A stretch of 64,000 nt of DNA from Pseudomonas sp. R28(2017). GTDB lineage: Bacteria > Pseudomonadota > Gammaproteobacteria > Pseudomonadales > Pseudomonadaceae. Positions 60,210-64,000 of the stretch are shown here, piece by piece (the stretch's first letter is position 1; each line of letters opens with the position of its first letter). The position numbers were made by a program, and so were the translations under genes. The stretch is from contig NZ_NEHW01000005.1 in NCBI RefSeq assembly GCF_002112505.1, forward strand, positions 352,759 to 416,758. The letters run 5' to 3'. A model generated the notes under the pieces. The model was not told the DNA's origin. It saw only the letters and a program-made list of their open reading frames with translations, and ran no database searches.

Positions 60210-62222
60210 TCATAGCTCCAGCACCAACGCCTGGGCCGGTACCGCACAACAGATCAGCGCAGTGCCCGCCTCTGGCATCTCTGCGGGCGGATTCGGGTAA
60301 TGCACCTGGCCACTCAACACCTTGGTCTTGCAGGTACCGCAAGACCCACCCCGGCAACTGAAGTCGGGTGCCAGCCCCCGCGCCTCGGCCAGTTCCAGCA
60401 ATGTCCCGCTGCCCGGTGCCCAACGCGCTTCCTTGGCAGAGCTGGCGAAATACACCGGTACCGGCTCACTGGCAGCCGGTGGCTGTTGCAAGGTTGGCTG
60501 GTTGTCATCGCCATGCCGGCGCAGCGTCGAAGGCCCGAAGGCTTCGGCATGAATGCGCGCATCCGGCACATGCACGCCGCGCAGTCCTTCGTACAGGTCC
60601 TGGGTGAAGCTGGCCGGGCCACACAGGTAAAAGTCGTAATCATCCAGCGCCAGCGCTGCCTTGACCTGTTCGATGCCCAGGCGCCCCCTATGCTCGTAGT
60701 CATATCCCTGGACGGCCTCCGGCTCCGGCTGGCTCAGCGAGCGATGCACGCTCAAGCGCGCTCCCGCCTGCCGACGCAACGCCACCAGCTCCTGTTGAAA
60801 CGGCAGGTCAGCCAGGCTGCGTGCGCCATGGAACAGGTGGACGCGCCCCCCCTCCTCGGTCGCCAGCAGCTCGCGCAGCATGGCGATCAGTGGCGTGATC
60901 CCCACCCCCGCAGCGATCAGCACGATGGGCCGCTCACGGGTGCTGGCCAGCGTGAAGCTGCCCATGGGCATACGCACGTCGAGCGTGTCCCCGACACCGA
61001 CCTGCTCGTGCAGATAGCGCGATGCCGGCCCCTGCGCCTTGACGCTGATGCGCAGGTAGCCATCGGAGGGCGCGCAGGACAGGCTATAGGTGCGAATCAG
61101 CGGTGCATCGCCGCCCAGCGGAATGCGCACGGGAATGTGCTGGCCGGGCAAGAACGCCACCGGCTCATCCGCAGCGAGGTAGAACGAGCGGATATCGCGG
61201 CTCTCCTGCTCAATGCGCGCGACCCGCCAGGCCAGCCACTGATGCTGCCGTTCACGTTGCTGCAGGCGCTGTTCAGCCTCAGCCCAGGTGCCGGTCATGA
61301 GGCTGGTTGGCGCATATTCCTGGAACGCCCACCGCAGGCTTAGCGCAGCCGGGCGCACCACGACGTGCTCGACATCCAGCGTCCACAACCGCTCGGCCCC
61401 CTCGAAGGCCCTGATCAGCGGGCTGTCGAGTATCACCTCGGTGCGGCCGGTCACCTGCAGCACATCACCGCTGCTGAAATCGACGAACAACAGCCCGGCT
61501 CGGGGATTTTCCAGCAGGTTGCCGAGGGTGTTGAAATGCAAATTGCCGGCATAGTCCGGAATGGTCAGGCGGTTGCCTTCGACCCTGACGAAGCCGGGGC
61601 GGCCACCACGGTGCGAGACGTCCACCGAACGCTGCCCGTCGGCGTGATCGATGTAACTGGCGACGAACAATGTGTCGGCGTTCGCGATCATCCGGGTGGT
61701 CATGGCATCCAGCCCTTGGGCATCGATGCGCCCGTGCGCCGGCTCATCGACCCGGGTGTATTCACGCAGCTGGATATACTGCGGGCAGTTGCCGAACGCC
61801 TGCTCGACCCGCACCTCCAGCGCACCACCTGGGGCCTGTGCAATCAGCCCATTGATGCGATTGCGCCGGCGCGTGTGCAGCTCGATGCCGAGCAGGCCGA
61901 TAGCCTCGCCAGCGGCCAGCCCGGGGGTTGCCGGGTCGTCGCTGGCAAGGGGGGTGTCGATCATCAACTGCCGTGGCTCGGGCGAGCTGATGAAACCTTC
62001 CGGGCCTTCCAGCAACGTCGCCCACGGCCTGCCGTGAGGGTCCACGGCCCCAGCGACGATGAAGGGCAACTGCTGGTAGAAGGTGCGGTGCTGGTCGGGC
62101 ATGTAGTCACGGATGACCTTCTGCCCGAACACGTCCATGCGCTCCGACACACCCACCTGCTCCTGCAGGCGTTTCTCGCCGGCATGCCAGGGCGAGGTGC
62201 GATGGTTGGGGAGTTGCTGCAT
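60210..62222 (-). CDS. Three-domain fusion: PNPOx-like / FAD-NAD reductase / 2Fe-2S ferredoxin
   Basis: 670 aa. Residues about 30-325: pyridoxamine-phosphate-oxidase-like split-barrel (DQHRTFYQQLPFIVAGAVDPHG, NLHFNTLGNLLENPRAGLLFVDF). About 335-580: ferredoxin-NADP reductase-type domain with FAD motif RTYSLSCAP and the NAD loop LIAAGVGITPLIAML. About 590-670: plant-type ferredoxin with CRGGSCGTC and a fourth Cys near CCAVP. Electrons would run NAD(P)H to FAD to 2Fe-2S. Such fusions are known in pseudomonads; substrate unknown. A GST gene lies 27 bp upstream on the same strand. Confidence 0.88.
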   Translation of the reverse strand: MQQLPNHRTSPWHAGEKRLQEQVGVSERMDVFGQKVIRDYMPDQHRTFYQQLPFIVAGAVDPHGRPWATLLEGPEGFISSPEPRQLMIDTPLASDDPATPGLAAGEAIGLLGIELHTRRRNRINGLIAQAPGGALEVRVEQAFGNCPQYIQLREYTRVDEPAHGRIDAQGLDAMTTRMIANADTLFVASYIDHADGQRSVDVSHRGGRPGFVRVEGNRLTIPDYAGNLHFNTLGNLLENPRAGLLFVDFSSGDVLQVTGRTEVILDSPLIRAFEGAERLWTLDVEHVVVRPAALSLRWAFQEYAPTSLMTGTWAEAEQRLQQRERQHQWLAWRVARIEQESRDIRSFYLAADEPVAFLPGQHIPVRIPLGGDAPLIRTYSLSCAPSDGYLRISVKAQGPASRYLHEQVGVGDTLDVRMPMGSFTLASTRERPIVLIAAGVGITPLIAMLRELLATEEGGRVHLFHGARSLADLPFQQELVALRRQAGARLSVHRSLSQPEPEAVQGYDYEHRGRLGIEQVKAALALDDYDFYLCGPASFTQDLYEGLRGVHVPDARIHAEAFGPSTLRRHGDDNQPTLQQPPAASEPVPVYFASSAKEARWAPGSGTLLELAEARGLAPDFSCRGGSCGTCKTKVLSGQVHYPNPPAEMPEAGTALICCAVPAQALVLEL

Positions 62223-62249
62223 GGCGGCAGTCCTCGCGTAGGTGGCGGC

Positions 62250-62873
62250 TCAGATGCTGGTCTGCAGGCCGACGGCGGTGCGCGGCATGGCGACAAAGCC
62301 AGGCAACGCTTCGATCCGAGCCAGCCAGGCGCGGACGTTGGGGTAGGGTTCCAGCGAGACATTGCCCTCGGGGGCGTGGGCGATGTACGAGTAGTTGGCG
62401 ACATCGGCGATGGTCGGTTGATTGCCGACCAGGAAAGCAGACTTGCCCAGCTCGGCGTCCAACACCTTGAGCAAGGTGTGCGCGCGACCGATGACTTCGT
62501 CGGTATTGAACGACGCACCGAACACGGTCACCAGGCGGGCTGCGGCAGGGCCGAAGGCCAATGGCCCGGCGGCAACCGACAGCCAGCGCTGTACGCGGGC
62601 GGCATGCAGCGGGTCATGGGGCAGCCACTTGCCCGCCTTGTCGTAGGTGCTGGCCAGGTAGACCAGGATGGCGTTGGAGTCGGCGATGACGGTGCCGCTG
62701 TCATCGATCACCGGCACCTGGCCGAACGGATTGAGGGCAAGGAAGTCCGGCTGCTTGTGCGCGCCTTTGGCCAGGTCGACGAATACCAGTTCGGTGGGCA
62801 GGCCGAGCAGCGACAGCATCAGCTCGATACGGTGGGCATGGCCGGACTTGGGGAAGTTGTAGAGTTTGATCAT
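62250..62873 (-). CDS. Glutathione S-transferase family protein
   Basis: 207 aa from ATG 62873 ([20 protein letters not shown]). Thioredoxin-like N-domain with the cis-Pro in GQVPVIDD and the SNAI glutathione-binding segment ([11 protein letters not shown]); helical C-domain with [19 protein letters not shown]. Resembles beta/theta-type bacterial GSTs. Precedes the fusion oxidoreductase by 27 bp in one unit, suggesting joint detoxification of an electrophile or quinone. A palindrome upstream suggests regulation. Confidence 0.92.
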   Translation of the reverse strand: MIKLYNFPKSGHAHRIELMLSLLGLPTELVFVDLAKGAHKQPDFLALNPFGQVPVIDDSGTVIADSNAILVYLASTYDKAGKWLPHDPLHAARVQRWLSVAAGPLAFGPAAARLVTVFGASFNTDEVIGRAHTLLKVLDAELGKSAFLVGNQPTIADVANYSYIAHAPEGNVSLEPYPNVRAWLARIEALPGFVAMPRTAVGLQTSI

Positions 62874-62970
62874 GGGCTGGGCTCCAGGGTTGGCACCGGG
62901 GTGGTGCCAGCTGGAGCTCATCCTGCGCTTATTCGGCTGGCAGCAGAATCAGTGCAAGGAGCAAACCATA

Positions 62971-62987
62971 ATTTCGCTTCGCGAAAT
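62971..62987. promoter_or_regulatory. 17-bp perfect palindrome upstream of the GST gene
   Basis: ATTTCGC-TTC-GCGAAAT, two perfect 7-bp arms, about 100 bp before the GST start and 11 bp past the UPF0149 stop. A likely operator for a regulator of the GST-oxidoreductase unit (LysR- or TetR-type), or a weak transcript-end hairpin for UPF0149. Confidence 0.5.
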
Positions 62988-62997
62988 AATCAGAGGA

Positions 62998-63552
62998 TCA
63001 GTGACGTGACTGCTTCTGGTAGCGATACAGACCACGCGCAGCGTCGACCACGTGCGGCACGCAGGCCTGCAGCTCATCGAAGCTCATGGCATCGAGCAAC
63101 TCGAAGTTGTCTTCCAGCCCATGCAGCGAAATTGCCTTGAGCAGCTGATCCTGCTCTGGCGGCAACTCGCCCCAACCGGCTACCTGGGTGCCACGCATGT
63201 AGCCGAAGCACCACTCTTCCATGATGATCGCCGGCCCTTCTTCTGCCTCACTCTCTTCAAACAGCGGCTCGAAGCTGTCGAGGTTCCCCGCCAGTTGCTC
63301 GGCGACCTGGTAGGCATAGCGCAGCATCAAGGCGGTGTAGGCCTCTTCATGGGCGGGTTTCTTGAACTTCGGTACCTTGCCGCCGGCGACGGTGGGCAGC
63401 CATTGCTCTGGCAACACGTCGACCGGGGAGCTGGCCAGGGCGGTGAAAAAACCGTTGAGCTCGGCCAGGTTGAGCACCGAATAGTCGTTGCCGTAGGTGA
63501 TCAGCAGGTCTTCGAGGCGGGCGAGTTCTTTTTCGCTGAGGGCGGGGAGCAT
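62998..63552 (-). CDS. UPF0149 (YecA/YgfB) family protein
   Basis: 184 aa from ATG 63552 (MLPALSEKELARLEDLLITYG). All-helical family with conserved LNGFFTALASSPVDVLPEQWLP and EEWCFGYMRGTQVAGWGELP. In P. aeruginosa a YgfB protein influences beta-lactam resistance through AmpDh3, but this is a more distant YecA-type member without the C-terminal SEC-C zinc domain. Role unknown. Confidence 0.88.
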   Translation of the reverse strand: MLPALSEKELARLEDLLITYGNDYSVLNLAELNGFFTALASSPVDVLPEQWLPTVAGGKVPKFKKPAHEEAYTALMLRYAYQVAEQLAGNLDSFEPLFEESEAEEGPAIIMEEWCFGYMRGTQVAGWGELPPEQDQLLKAISLHGLEDNFELLDAMSFDELQACVPHVVDAARGLYRYQKQSRH

Positions 63553-63687
63553 GTGCGGGCGTCCTGGGGTGAAGATTTGCGTGCACCCTAGCACATGGCG
63601 TTCAGCAGGAGGGATTTGTTGCCTGTACAAAAGCAATCGCCGACAAACCAGCCCCCATCAGGTCCTGCACTGGCCATGAGGCCTGTG

Positions 63688-63724
63688 AAACACCTGTGGG
63701 AGCCGGCTTGCCGGCGATGAGGCC
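63688..63724 (+). repeat. Variant single REP copy
   Basis: CACCTGTGGGAGCCGGCTTG followed by CCGGCGATGAGGCCG, the GCCGGC variant of the REP core, between UPF0149 and the acetolactate-synthase-like gene. Confidence 0.85.
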
Positions 63725-63732
63725 GTTAAGCC

Positions 63733-64000
63733 TTATACCGCCAGCGCGCGCTCACGCAGCTCGCTGTTGAGGATGCGGTCGTTCTCGCTGTAATCCACCG
63801 GGCAGTCGATCACGTGCACGCCTGGGGTCTTGATGCAGTGCTCGAGCAGCGGCAGGAAGGCTTCGGCGCTTTCCACGCGGTGGCCATTGGCACCGTAGGC
63901 TTCGGCGTACTTGACGAAGTCCGGGTTGCCGTAGTCCAGGCCGAAATCGGTGAAGCCCATGTTGGCCTGCTTCCAGCGGATCATGCCGTAGCCGTCGTCA
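63733..64000 (-). CDS. Acetolactate-synthase-like TPP enzyme, C-terminal fragment
   Basis: Only the last ~88 codons are inside the window; the gene continues past 64000. Residues DDGYGMIRWKQANMGF fit the TPP-binding C-domain of biosynthetic/catabolic acetolactate synthases (AlsS-type), with GLDYGNPDFVKYAEAYGANGHRV and DCPVDYSENDRI. It would convert two pyruvates to acetolactate. AlsS versus another TPP-dependent enzyme cannot be settled from this part alone. Confidence 0.85.
   Translation of the reverse strand, partial: DDGYGMIRWKQANMGFTDFGLDYGNPDFVKYAEAYGANGHRVESAEAFLPLLEHCIKTPGVHVIDCPVDYSENDRILNSELRERALAV

Overview
The window is high-GC, tightly packed bacterial chromosome from a fluorescent pseudomonad, almost certainly the Pseudomonas putida group. 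The evidence is the gene order gacS / two-component pair / cysM / rlmD / relA / mazG, the oprH-phoP-phoQ operon, a udh uronate dehydrogenase cluster, and about a dozen copies of the P. putida-type REP sequence (core CTGTGGGAGCGGGCTTGCCCGCG), mostly as inverted pairs at gene ends. I see no rRNA, tRNA, CRISPR array, prophage or insertion sequence.

Layout. 1-8.1 kb: two tandem NlpC/P60 lipoproteins, hda, an AI-2E/PerM permease and a DUF2066 protein (minus strand), then purM-purN-DUF3108 (plus), a 60-aa orphan gene and a DUF2058 gene. 8.1-16 kb (minus): mazG, relA, rlmD, cysM and a PirRS-like histidine kinase/response regulator pair. 16-25.9 kb: gacS, ldhA, a zinc-ribbon-like protein, a META lipoprotein, a thioredoxin-like lipoprotein, arsC-wrbA-DUF2069, a 3-methyladenine glycosylase, ttcA, a Yip1 membrane protein and a SprT-like protein. 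26-34.5 kb: dctA with a sigma-54 promoter, oprH-phoP-phoQ with a four-repeat PhoP promoter, a dienelactone hydrolase, the phosphopantetheinyl transferase pcpS and an RstAB-type system. 34.5-41.6 kb: nrdA and nrdB behind a NrdR/DnaA-type control region, a BRO-N protein and a DUF6585 protein.

41.6-60 kb is a sugar-acid block. It holds a D-galactonate operon (dgoK-dgoA-dgoD-transporter-IclR regulator), a PQQ-dependent membrane glucose dehydrogenase (gcd), an OprD-type porin, uronate dehydrogenase with an SMP-30 lactonase and a TRAP transporter (dctPQM), a DMT permease, an aldose 1-epimerase, an MFS hexuronate/aldarate transporter and a LysR regulator. 60-64 kb: a PNPOx/ferredoxin-reductase/2Fe-2S fusion oxidoreductase, a glutathione S-transferase, a UPF0149 protein and the 3' end of an acetolactate-synthase-like gene.

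The clearest logic is oxidation of sugars and sugar acids. Gcd would oxidise aldoses in the periplasm and Dgo would catabolise galactonate. Porin, TRAP and MFS proteins would import uronates, which Udh and the lactonase convert to aldarates. Three of those promoters (porin, udh, MFS) carry the same 13-bp palindrome (GTTGTACGACAAC type) at the predicted transcription start, which implies one repressor not encoded here. Other regulatory calls made directly from the sequence are four 11-bp-phased GTTCAG repeats in front of oprH, a sigma-54 promoter with two phased palindromes in front of dctA, and two NrdR-like boxes three helical turns apart plus a perfect DnaA box in front of nrdA.
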